This document shows, in pieces, positions 24,301-35,915 of a stretch of DNA of 64,000 nucleotides. The notes beneath the pieces were generated by a model. The model was not told where the DNA came from, did not search any database, and saw only the letters and a program-made list of their open reading frames with translations. How positions within the stretch are numbered: the stretch's first letter is position 1; each line of letters begins with the position of its first letter. This stretch comes from Ifrita kowaldi. Taxonomy: Eukaryota; Chordata; Aves; Passeriformes; Cinclosomatidae. Location: contig VZRS01009482.1 in the NCBI GenBank assembly GCA_013398055.1, positions 155,229-219,228 of the forward strand. Direction: 5' to 3'. The position numbers were made by a program, and so were the translations under genes.

Positions 24301-27300
24301 ACATAGTGGGGCTCACGTAGAGTAGCTCCCACTGTGATTCTGGTGGTGTAGTGATACCTGTGTCTAGTTGTACCTGAAGTACATAATCAGAGAATTACAT
24401 TGCACTGATCAGCTGGGATGTCTTTTATGAAGATGTGGGGATTTGTACTTTCAGGAGTTGCTAATTTCTTGGAAAAAGAGCTTTAGAAACAGCTGTATCC
24501 TAAATTTCCTTTATAAACAACTGTGGTAGAAGGCAAAAGTGTGGTAACATATGTATGCAGTGGGTGTATTTGATTGCTTATATACTTTGTTTATCATTTA
24601 TGGCTTAAGAACAAGCCCAGTTCCCAGTGCTGAGTTTGGTCTAGGTTCTTACAGAATGAACCTTTTAGAGAAATGGTGAGAGCTTACACAGTCTGTTTCC
24701 TTTCTCTTTTGTTTTCTGTGTCAGCCCCCTCTTATGATGGCACATATGTTCACACTGATGCAGGCACACTTTTGCTGTTGCAATGGAGGAGAAATATAGG
24801 AGCAAGAATGAGGGGGTGGAACTTCAGAGTCACAAAAACAAATCAACAGCAAATGTAGCACTGGCAAATGTAGCCTCTGCTGTCCAGTAAAATCCTTTTT
24901 TCTCTTACATATTGTGCACTTATAAGTGCACTAAAGGCTTTTAAGGTGATTATAGTTTATTTTTAGTCTTTTAAGCAAGTTAAAGATACTATAACTTAAA
25001 GTCTTTGGATAATTAATATGCTTTATGGTGGTCAGTAGGTTTCAAAGTTAAATACTTGACTGCAGAGGTTCAGTGTGTTCTCAGCTATGTGTTGGGGTCC
25101 ACCCCCAGCCATCTGTAAGCTGTGTTTAAGAGTGGGAGAAAAAGCATTACTCCAAGTATAAAAAACTGCAGAAATGCTTTATGCTTACAGACTCAGTTAC
25201 TGTTTAGCACTAAAACTGACAAACTACTGTAATTTCATTGTGGGGGGTGTTATTATGTTGGTTTTTTCCTGGCAATGTACTGCTCTGGAATTCAACAGCA
25301 TACTGTAGAATTTAAAGCAAGTATAAAAACTGTCTGCCTTTACAATTAAAAACTCTGAGCGTGTCCTGATTTTGTGGCCTTTTGTAGTAAAGGGAAAGCT
25401 ATACATAAAGGAAATTTAAGAAGTTTCTTCCAAGCCTTCATTAATCTCTCCTTGAGCCTTCTGCCTTTTAAACAACTGATAAGAGACTCTGCTGTTAAAA
25501 TATTAAAATACATAAATGTTCAGTTTTATGGGTTTTGTTGTATAGCTGTTCCTAACAAAATTAACCAAAATTTATGGTAGATTCTGCACAGTGGAATCAA
25601 TTTGCATTGTTCTGATTTCTTACCTGAGGGAAGTGCTGGAAAGAAGGAAGAGTTGCTTTGAGCCACGATACGCCTTAACAAACAGAGGCAAAAAGGTGGC
25701 AGTATCAGTGGCAGTTAATGCTTGTCTCAGTGCAGATAAAGCAACTAGCTTTGAAAATCCCACACAAATGCAGATCTTTTTCCCAGAAAATGTGCATTTA
25801 GTTTGAGTGAGGGCCCCATCTACATTGGCAGTTAGAAATGCAAATTTGGGGCTCTTGATGCAGTTGGCTGACAGGAGCTGCTGCACCATTTAGCTATGAT
25901 CACCTGGGTCTGAATGCATGTGACTAAAATAGTGACAGGAGCCATCGCATTTCTGCATGATGCCTTGTAAAGCTGCTGTATTGGTCTTAGAGTCTGGGTT
26001 TGTTAAGGCCTGGCAGCCTTCAAAGCTCATTGGAGATTGGTGCATTCAGATTAGGGCAAGTTGTACAGCCTCTTTCAATAATTTGCCTATCTTGAAAACA
26101 TGACTTCTCTCTATATTTTGGTGTTGCCAGCACTGCTTAAAAGCCCATGGTTCCCATTGCTTGGTTTATCTGGAGGTTTGCCATTGTTACAGCAGCGTGT
26201 CATGCTTGCTTTCCTTGTGAAACCACTGCTGGGCCATCAGGGGCTAAAAACTATAGGGATGGAGACTAAAAACTATGGGGATGCTGGTTGCTCGAACTAT
26301 GTGTCTTCCTGAAGAGTGCTAGTGTCCTGCCTCTTTTGCTGACTGGTCAATTCAACAGCCATAGTTAAGCTGGAAGATACAATATTTCCCAGAAATGGGA
26401 ATGGTATGTGCCCCGCTTTCCTCCCTTCAGCCAGTTAAACTTTTACGAGATCAAGCTGTGGAATGGGGTTAAAAGTGGGAAGTTACCAGCCTCTGGAGAT
26501 AATTCCATTGGAGGTTCCTCAGTAGCTTTGCAGTTTTGATGCGGCAAAATGTGTGTTAACTTTCCGCTCATTTTTCAACAACATTTTATGTTTATACTTG
26601 AATTTTTTTCTAGTGAGAGCAAACTTTTCAGTTGAAGTCACTCTTAGCAACAAGATACTTTGAAGAAGCTTGCAAAATAAACAGAGGAAAATAATGGATC
26701 TGCTTAGTGTGTGTTAGTTGCCTTTTTCCTTTTCTTTACTTGTCTTCCAGAGACAAGAGTGATTGCCTTAAATGATATTGTTTTCTGCATTGGTGTTCTT
26801 TTTGGCAAAAACTTAAGATATTTGGGGTTTGTAGAGCAACTGAAATGATGTTGACTCAGTTATTTTTCTCCTGATGGTTATGTTTATATTTTCCTTGAGA
26901 AGAAAAACTCTTCTATCATATTAAAAGCAAACAACAAAAGAAGCTAATTTTCCCATGCTTGGAGTGTAAGAAACCAGTTAAAGAAACCTGACTCTTTCTG
27001 AAAGCAACTGGAATGTGGCATTTCTGTCTGCCACTCCACCTTTGAATGCTGAAAAAAGGCATAAGGTGCCCATGCTACTGCTGAAATACACAGAGCACGA
27101 TCTGTAAATAAACAGTGGATTTCCCACACAGTTGTGGTATGAAGAGCAGATATTTGTATCCTGATGTCTTCCTTGATTCTTCTGCTGCGCTCAGAACTGG
27201 CTGGCACTCTTCCCAACTTCAGCCAGGAGTCGCTGACTTCTTCCACCTCCTCTTCTCCATCTGCTAGCTGCTTGGCTTCTTGCACTGTATCCTGCTGCAG

Positions 27301-28294
27301 GACAAGGCTAATGTATTTCTCCTGCATAGCTGTAATTTTATGAGGGCAACAAAGGTTTTGTAAATAGTAGATATGGGTATGAAGTGGAGAAAATCTTAAA
27401 GTATGGTCTGCAGGAGGGTGGAGCATGGTCAGTTCCTATGGATTGAGAGACTGCAGATCACTGGCTATGCAAATTGTGGATTGGAGGACAGGCAGAAAGA
27501 ACTTCCTTAACTAAAATAAACTTAGAATCGTACAGTCCAGTTCTGTAGCTTGTGAGTACTAGCTGCTTATGAATTCTTAGTGTATTTTATTACAGCTTAC
27601 AGTATTTATTACAGTATTATATGTACACAGTAAGGAATTTTATTGCTTTTACCAACAGAAGGATAGGGAGGACAGTACTGGTGTCTCATGTCTGGAAGGT
27701 AGTATCTGTCACTAAAAGTGGCATTTTTTCCTGTGCATTTCCCATGCCACAGTGCAGACTGGCCTGTTTGTTCATTGTTAGTGCTAGTCCAGCAGCATTC
27801 AATGTTTGCTCTAATCTGACACACGGTTTTGGCTTCCAGAGTTTAGAATTGAAGAATATACAGTTTTCTGCTAGAAACACATCATGTCCTGTAATGTTTT
27901 ATAGCAATTTATGTCTTTGATATAGAGGAAAATCTCTAGTGCAGGATTTAATTTTCAGATCTTCGCAACTATACAATCTTCTTGCTTATTTCTGTTAGAA
28001 AAGATTACAAAGAGATCTCTCTGCTGTTGAGGTAACATGAATAGAGAAAAGAGAATCAGTTGTGGGCATGCACTTTTGAGACTCAACTTTTTCAAGCCAA
28101 GGATTTGCCTACAGAATGTAGAGATAAGATCTGTGTGTGTTTAAATGTAACCTATGCGAGTGTGTGTATGTATTTAAAAAAAAAAATTGCCTATTTTTTC
28201 TAGGCTTGCATATTCTAGTGTGTCTAGAGGTGTGTCATTACCTGAATTGGTGCTTGCACCTAATGCCAAAACAGCATTTAGAATTGCAAAATTT
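18300..28294 (+). other. Intron 1 of SH3D19, middle unique stretch
   Basis: About 10 kb of AT-rich intronic DNA with no supported exon. An open frame on the opposite strand at 26,944-27,426 has an acidic, exon-like core and is discussed as a finding. No RNA gene or LINE was recognised here. Confidence 0.55.
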
Positions 28295-28295
28295 A

Positions 28296-28450
28296 CAGAA
28301 TCACAGGATCAATTAGGTTGGAAAAGACTTCTGAGATTGAGCCCACGCTGTGACCAAACACCACCTTGTCAACCAGACCATGGCACTTAAGTGCCACATC
28401 CAGTCTTTCCTTAAACACCTCCAGGGACGGTGACTTCACTGCCTAATTGA
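28296..28450 (-). repeat. CR1 LINE 3'-end fragment
   Basis: The sequence 'cagaatcacaggatcaatta' with 'ggttggaaaagacttctgag', then 'aagtgccacatccagtcttt' and 'cacctccagggacggtgact', is a CR1 tail read in minus orientation. This subfamily differs from the copies at 35.1 kb and 40.3 kb. The copy is about 155 bases long and fades after the 'gtgacttcactgcc' block. Confidence 0.85.
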
Positions 28451-28454
28451 CTCC

Positions 28455-31400
28455 AAGCACCTAACTGAAAGATTGAGCTCTTGGAGTCTCTCATTACACT
28501 TAGTACTAAAACAAATTTAAAAGATTAAGTTCACAGCAAACTTGAAGAGGTGCAGGTTTTAGTTCTATTTTAAAATGCTGGCTCTTTGCTTGTAGGATTA
28601 CAGTTCGTTCTTTTCGAGAACATCAGTATGCGTGTGGATGGTGTTGTCTCAGTAAGTTTATCAGTAAATAAAATGTGCAAAACCAAATATAATATTGAAA
28701 TGTTGAAACAGGAATGAAAATAAAAGGGAAAAGGGAATTGCATTGATTTCCTGAATGAGCAGGTTGCAGCAGTGTGGGCGGGCTGTGGTGGATTTGCCGA
28801 CTGGACATGGGCTATGTGGGAGAGCTCCCAGATGCTGTGCTTACATGGGCTCTGACTTGGTTTCTTCCTTCTCACTGGTTTATTCACATGATCATTTTAG
28901 CAGTGGGAGGGCTTTGTGTGAATACTGTTAGATTTTGGCTGCATACAGAGCAGGGGACACTGATAACAAGCAACAGATGGCAAGCAGATTTCAGTAGGAA
29001 GTCCGGTCTCATTTTTTTCAGTGCTCGCAGGTAAGGAGGAAGATACATGAAAAGGATGGAAGGAGTGTGTGTTTGAAGTACTGTTGCTGCAACTCTGGTC
29101 TGAGCTATTCCAGAACTATACCATTCTGCTTTTGCTACCAGAGTTGCACACAGTGTGATGAAATGGAGATCTCTGTGAGTCAGGAAGACAATAAATTATA
29201 ACTGTGTGGCTATGACAGCTCACTAGGAGCACCTAGGGATGGAAAAAGCATTACATACTTTTAAGCACTGTTGACATGAGATAATTTTTTACCACTTTAA
29301 TGAAAACATAATTAAATGAGCACATAAAGCTTGGAGAGCAAAATATTTCTTTTATACAGGAGATAAAACTGCACAAACAAATGTCTGCTGTTAGCAGAAC
29401 AAGTTTTATTTCAAATGCAGAGCTTTAAGATTGGAAATACAATCTGTGAGTGTGAAAATTTTTTTAGGAAGACTCTTCTGTATAGACAGCCTTTTTAGTA
29501 AAGTGTTTATTAACACACGAAAAATAGCTTTCTGTTTAAAATACACACAGATCAAATTGGAAGCTAAATTACCGTGGTCAGTGGAGATTATATGTAGCTG
29601 TAGGAATTACCTTCTGCTTGTATAGTGGATCTTTCTGCATTAAAAGATTAAACCCCCCTCTTATTTTAGAATGTATGTGTTTTAGGTGGACAACAGTCTC
29701 AATTTTTCAGGTAGTTCAAAAGCCACGCAGTAAAAGATATTCTGGACTTAAAATATGAATGATAATCCATGAATTCTAATATCATAGCACTGTGGTTGTT
29801 TTGTAATGCTTGGATGATAATCGTAACTCTTGGGAGAAATATTTTGTACTTTCTTTGCATACTGGCGCTTCATGTGTAGATTTTTGTAGGTCAATCTCGT
29901 TAGTCCAAATAAGCTACTTGAAATACTTACAGGATAAACAAAACCCTTTCTAAAAACACAGGAAGATTCGGTATCTGGAACCCCCAGAAGCTGAAGAGTT
30001 AATGGTGGGACTGCACTGGATTCAGTGTATTTGCAGATGTTGCTGCAACCAACTGCTGATTTTTCTCCCATCCTGTCAGGGAACTCTGCCAGCCATGATT
30101 CATGGAATGATTTTTTTGCGCTGAGTAATCTGTGGTTTTTCTTTTTTCCTCTTCCCTCTCCCTTATTTTTACCATGAACTAAAGCCCTATTCATTTCAGC
30201 TAAAGAGAGGAGAAGCTTCCAAAGCATTAATACAAAACATTAAATACAGTGTGTTTTGAGTGGAGGAATCGTAACAAATGTTAAACTTGCAGTAATTTTA
30301 CTTGGTCTTAGGCAGTCTAGTCCAGTGTGGGAAAACAGTTTTAGAAGAGAATCAGCTTTTGGTTTTGCTAGTCATATGGTTTCACAGTTCTCTTAAGACT
30401 TCTGTACTAGTATTGCTAAAGAACATCCAACTTCTGTGCTGATATTATGCCTCCTTTCTCACAGATCGCTCAGAAAGAAATAAACCAGACTGCCGCTCTT
30501 CAGGGTAAGAATTGTATTTCTCAATTTATTCTTCCCTTCTCTTTTCTTTTTTTTTTCCCCTTATTTTTTCCTTTTATTGGTTGTACTAGGAAATTGGCCA
30601 GAAAAATAAAAATGCCATTCTTCTACTTCTCTGTTTTGGTAACAGTAATGTAATACCAAAATTATTTTGTTTTAAAAATAATTGTTTTATATTCCTTATG
30701 GGTAAATTTTTTTTAATAAATTAATAGGACTTGCGACATTGTAATTGTGTACACTTAAACTCCAAAGACTTGTCTATGTATCATGCACAGGGTGGTTTGG
30801 TAAAACTGTGGTTTAGAACAAGAAGCCCCTCATGACTTTTGCTGCTTTGAACTGTTTGCTTCTCTAGCAAGGGAAATAATTCTTGGTTCAGTCAAAAATA
30901 GCAACACTTTATTATTTATTCCATTAACTCTGATCCCATCATACAAAATGTTTCACAAGAAGCAAATGAAAGTGTGTTAAACAAAACACACACACACACA
31001 CCCCAACACTTTGTGTTTATTTAGAATTTCCATCAAGAGTTGCCATGAACTTCTAGGCTATTGATTTGCAAGACCATACTTTCCCTTAAGCTTCTGAATA
31101 TTTTGTAGTTCTTCTTATCCTCTGATTTTGAAATAATCTCTTTCTCTATTGCCTCATTTTCAAACTCTCTCTCTTTCAATTCTCCACTGGGGAATAGGGT
31201 TTTGTTCATATCACATGGTGGATAATGGGATTTTAATGAACTAAAGTGATAGAGCAGACCAGCGAACACTGGTTCTCCCATTCTTTTGTGAAAAGTCTTT
31301 CCAAAAAATGCCCCTGGTGTCCAGTCTTTTGACATGACATGACCTGACCTTTTCATTTGATTTTTACAGTCTGCATTTTTTCCTTTTTGGTACATTTTTA

Positions 31401-34400
31401 CAGTACAGTGGACTAGCTTTTATAGCTGGAAGAACAGTGTAGCATTTTCTTACAGCACACTTGATGTGTTGTATCTATTGTGTGATGTGATGGAAGAAAG
31501 GATGTTTTTCCCTTCCCTCCCCTATCTGCCACAGCACTGTAGCTGATTCCAGCAGTGTGTTTAAGTTGCAGGGGAGTATTGCCTTTGTCTTTGAATACTT
31601 TTATCTACTTAAAAGCTCAATCACTGCATGTCCTGATTTCTTTTTGTACTTTAAAATACTAAACTTTTTTATTTTCTTAAAATGATGCAGTTACAGTCTA
31701 CATGTTAGAACTTTCATTAGATCATGTCATATTATAATAGTGTCAAATCCAAATCCTTATGAAAAGGAAAGCTAATGCTATCAAAATGTTTAGTTTAGGG
31801 TTGAAAGAGCTTCAATCTCTTCCCCTTTCTTTTGTCTGGTCATTCTGACCAGTACGTTTTTTTGCTCTGGAGTCTATTTTAGAAGTTTGAATTTGGAACC
31901 AAAAGCAAAGTAAAATTTCAGATTTTTTTCTGTGGAATTGGAAAGTCAAATGTGGACCAGTTTTGACAATAAAACTCTGCCCTGAACTGTCTGGGCTACA
32001 CACTCCAAATTCTCATGTGGAAAGCACAGAGTAATTAACAGTATAAAGTAGATTGCTCATAATGTTGAGAAAAGTGCAGCTTTCAGTAGTCTTTCATTCC
32101 TGTCAATGGTGCATGTGCGTTCTGACCATATCTATGTCTCTTCTACCCCCTTCTCAATCTCACTGGCCATTGTGTCATGAGCTCTGAGGAAGGAAAGCCA
32201 CCATTTAAAGGGTAGTGTTGTTTTGTGCACGTCTCACTGCTGTTTCTAGATTGGAACAGGAGCAGCCTGCCTTGCTTAAATGATGTACTCTGCTAATTGA
32301 TATTGCTACACTCAGTGGTTCATCTCTCATTATAATTGGAAGCATAATTCTGTGGTGACAAATTGCTGGGTGAGATTCTTATCCTCAGTCTGGCCGTATC
32401 ATGCTTAGGAGAAGAGCTGCAGTTGCATCAAGGCCAGAGCCCCTTGATAGAAGACCTGAGGTAAAACAAAACAGTGAAGTATGCAAGGCTAAAATTGAAG
32501 TGCAAAGCACACTTCTCTCGTAACATGGGCAGCATTTCAGAGCTGTTTGAATTCCACTGGGGACAGGTTTATGCCATTTTATGATGAGCTACTGCACTTA
32601 TGACACTGTCCTCTTTGGGAGCAGTTCGTGACAAGGGAATAAGAAAAAACAATGGTTTGGAGGCATCTTGGCTACTTGTTCCTTAAACTGCCTATTGTGG
32701 GATGCATATCTTAAAAACCCAAGGTACTATCTCTCTCGTGATCTCAAGTGGAACAAAAATGATGCTGCAGGTCTTGGTACTTGAACTCAAGTTCTAGAAA
32801 CAAGAATTTCTGCACTAGAATTACTATGCAATATTGGAGGTGGACATGGGGAGACCAGCTGACAAGATGAAGGAATAAGCAGCGAGTCTTAAGAAAGGTA
32901 GATAACCTAAGATGAAATAGCAGGTGTAGATGTTTCCAAGAGAGAGCCAAAGAAGTAGTTTATTGTTTTATATAAAACTCTGGTGAGATCTTGCCCAGAA
33001 GTCTCTCAAGTCTAAGTACAAATGTGGAGCACTGGGATAAGAAGAGACCAAAAAAAGGCCCAGATATCCACCACCAACTCTTCCTCATGCATTGTAAGGT
33101 TAGGTTTTGGTCTGGAATATGATCATCATATTAAAATATCACATAGCAGTATTTCTTGTGATTTTAAGGGTCTAAAGCTTGCCCTTTCCCACCTCCTATT
33201 CTTATATATTTCTCTGCCTGTGTATTTCTAGGTGTACTTCAGGCTTGTGCTTGAGTCTTTACAGTATTAGGGATGAAAAGTTTATATACAGTGAGACAGG
33301 AACAGTTTTAAAACATAGCTTGGACATAATTCATTTACAATGAAAGACATATAAAAAAACCTGTTCTAGGTAGAACAGTTTATAAATGGTCATTAATATA
33401 GTTGCTTTATTATAGGGTGATGCCATTTAGAAGAATTTTCACTGCAGTATCAGGAACTCTGACAAATATTCTGGTTTGGTTATTAGCCTATCAAATGTTT
33501 AGCTTGGGAGAAATGCTGCAGAAAGGGGGAGCATTCTGAGTGGTGATCTCATGGGATCTAGCATGGCATGGGGAAGAAATCTGGAGAGTGGATGAACCAA
33601 AGACCATAGATAGTAATTTAAAGGGAGGGAAACAGATATTAATTAATGTTTACAAAATGTGCATTATTACATTATCTTTTGCCTCTTTGGTAACTAGCAA
33701 CCATCTGACACTCAGGAGAGTTTAGATAAAGCAAGGGGTAGCAGCACATGGCCTGTGGGTATCTGTACTGCTCTGCACTGATTTTTTTGTTAAATATAGC
33801 ATATTAGTAAGATCAAAACAAATGTTCTCTGAATCCAAATAATACTTACTGCTATGTTAAATTTTTATCAAGAGACGTTTCGTTTCATGACCTAATAGCC
33901 ATCCTTCAATTGTTATGTTTCAGACAGTATTAAAATGTATCTCTACTGGTAACAGTGGTCTGTAATTATAATTCTTGATTTTACTGTCAGGTCATGCTTG
34001 TACTGTTGTCTCTGATAGCTTCAGGTCATGCACTGCTGTAACACAGGTCAATTAGGTCAAAAGAAGTAGATCTTTATTCCTCTAAATGTTTTCAAACTGA
34101 AAATTATATGATAGTAATAGAATAGAAGATTTCAGGCATCTACATATTTGCAGTTAATCCCTGAACATGAGTAAAGCTTGTAGAAGGAACTGGATTTTTT
34201 TTTTCTTCTTTTGGTTAAGGATTATGGATCAAAAAATCCTGAAACACAGTCCTGTAATTTGGTATAATTCATTGTAGTTGCCTTGACCTTGGAGATGAGA
34301 GGATGAAGGTAGGTAACAACTGCAACAATTTATTGAGAGATTTAGTAGGGTATCAATCACTTGAAGTCAAGTAAGAAATTTTGATTTTTAGAAGATCAGT

Positions 34401-35112
34401 GTCTACTGTGAAAAAATGGGGAGGGGGATTAAAATAATTAGTTCATTTCTAGAAACAGATCCTAGGTTTTACTGGCATATAGTCTGCCTGCTGATTGTAG
34501 TGTGCTTAAGTTCTTTTACAGCTGGTTGCCCTCATTTGATTGAACTAAATTGAGCTTTTTTTATTTAAAATGCATTAAGTCAACAATACAAATAGACAAA
34601 AGTCGTCTTTTGTTCCTTTATAAACAAGCACTTGAAATGGCTGATCAAAGGGACTACTGATCCTGTTACTGGGGGTCTGGTAAATCAAGCGATCATTTTT
34701 ATGAATGGTATTTTGTATCCAACTTTAGTTTCAGTTGTTTGGGGTTTTTTTAATGTAGCAAAATTCCATTAGCGAAAGCTTCCCTGCATTTCTATTTCCT
34801 CTGCTATGTAATGTTGATTTTGTGAAATTGTGTTTAATAAATACTGCAGTAACAGTCTGACTGTATCTTAAGAATGTGTTTTCCCAGATCATCTGTGAAG
34901 CCTGAAAAGACACTCTTTAATGAAGATCTTAAGCATTTAACAGAGCATGAAGGGAATCTTAAGGCACTGGCCTGACAATGTGGTGGAACTGTCTCCACTT
35001 TATAATTAAACTGAGGTGGTTTTACAAATCAATATGCTTTTGAGGTCTTGAGAAAACAGACGGTAACAGGTTTTTCTGTGTTGTAACCATTCTAGTCAGT
35101 CATTTAATAGTT
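28455..35112 (+). other. Intron 1 of SH3D19, third unique stretch
   Basis: AT-rich intronic DNA. It holds a splice-like block at 30,465-30,504 with an ATG 18 bases upstream, treated as a finding, and a short CA run near 30,986-31,002. No other supported feature was seen. Confidence 0.55.
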
Positions 35113-35915
35113 TCACAGAATCATAGAATATCCTGAGTAGGAAGAGACTCACAAGGATCATTGAAACCCAACTCCTGGCCCTGTGCAGCACCATCCCTGG
35201 GAGTCGCACCAGGTGCCTGAGAGCATTGTCCAAACGCTTCTTGCACTCTGTCAGGCTTGATGCTCTGACCACTTCCCTGGGGAGCTGTTCCAGTGCCCAA
35301 CCACCCTCTAGGGCAAAACCTTTTCGTAATATCCAACATAAACCTCCCCTGACACAGCTTCAGGCCACTCCCTCAGGTCCTGTCAGTGGTCACCACAGAG
35401 AAGAGATCAGTGTCTGCCCCTCCTCTTCCCCTCACGAGGAAGCTGTAACTGCAATGAGGTCTCCGCTCAGTCTCCTCTTCTCCAGGCTGAACAGACCAAG
35501 TGACCTCAGTCTCCTCACACAGCTTCCCCTCAAGGCCCTTCACCATCCTTGTGGCTCTCCTCTGGACACTCTCTAACAGCTCAATGTTTTTTTATACTGT
35601 GGCACCCAGACCTGCCCCCAGCACTGGAGGTGAGGCCACTCCAGTGCAGAGCAGAGCGGGACAATCCCCTCCCTTGCCCGGCCGGTGATGCTGTGCCTGA
35701 TGCCCCCAGGACACGCTCGGCCCTCCTGGCTGCCAGGGCACTGCTGGCTCATGTTCAGCTTGCCATGGACCAGGACCCACAGGGCCCTTTCTGCAGTGCT
35801 GCTCTCCAGCCTCTCATTCCCCAGTCTGTATGTACATCCAAGGTTGCCCTGTCTGAGGTGTAGAATCTGGCATTTGTTTTTGTTAAACTTCGTATTGTTG
35901 GTGATTGCTCTGTCT
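35113..35915 (-). mobile_element. CR1 LINE, about 800 bp, 5'-truncated
   Basis: A long, well-preserved CR1 3' part in minus orientation. It begins at 'cacagaatcatagaatatcc' and continues through 'caaacgcttcttgcactctg', 'cagtgcccaaccaccctct', 'aacctcccctgacacagctt', 'agtctcctcttctccaggct' and 'gagcagagcgggacaatccc'. It ends near 'gtattgttggtgattgct'. This is the CR1 type common in neoavian genomes, and it appears younger than the neighbouring fragments. The reverse transcriptase remnants on the minus strand are broken by stops. It is an insertion in intron 1, antisense to the gene. Confidence 0.93.

Noticed and set aside
29748..30227. Minus-strand open frame of 159 codons in intron 1
   Set aside because: No motif or splice structure was seen. 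The composition is like the surrounding intron.
31033..31395. Minus-strand open frame of 120 codons rich in Lys and Glu at its end
   Set aside because: No recognised family. AT-rich sequence readily gives Lys/Glu-rich chance frames.
32860..33080. Possible very old CR1-like segment (tataaaactctggtgagatc resembles a reverse transcriptase block)
   Set aside because: Only one short block is suggestive. It is too diverged to call without a sensitive repeat search.
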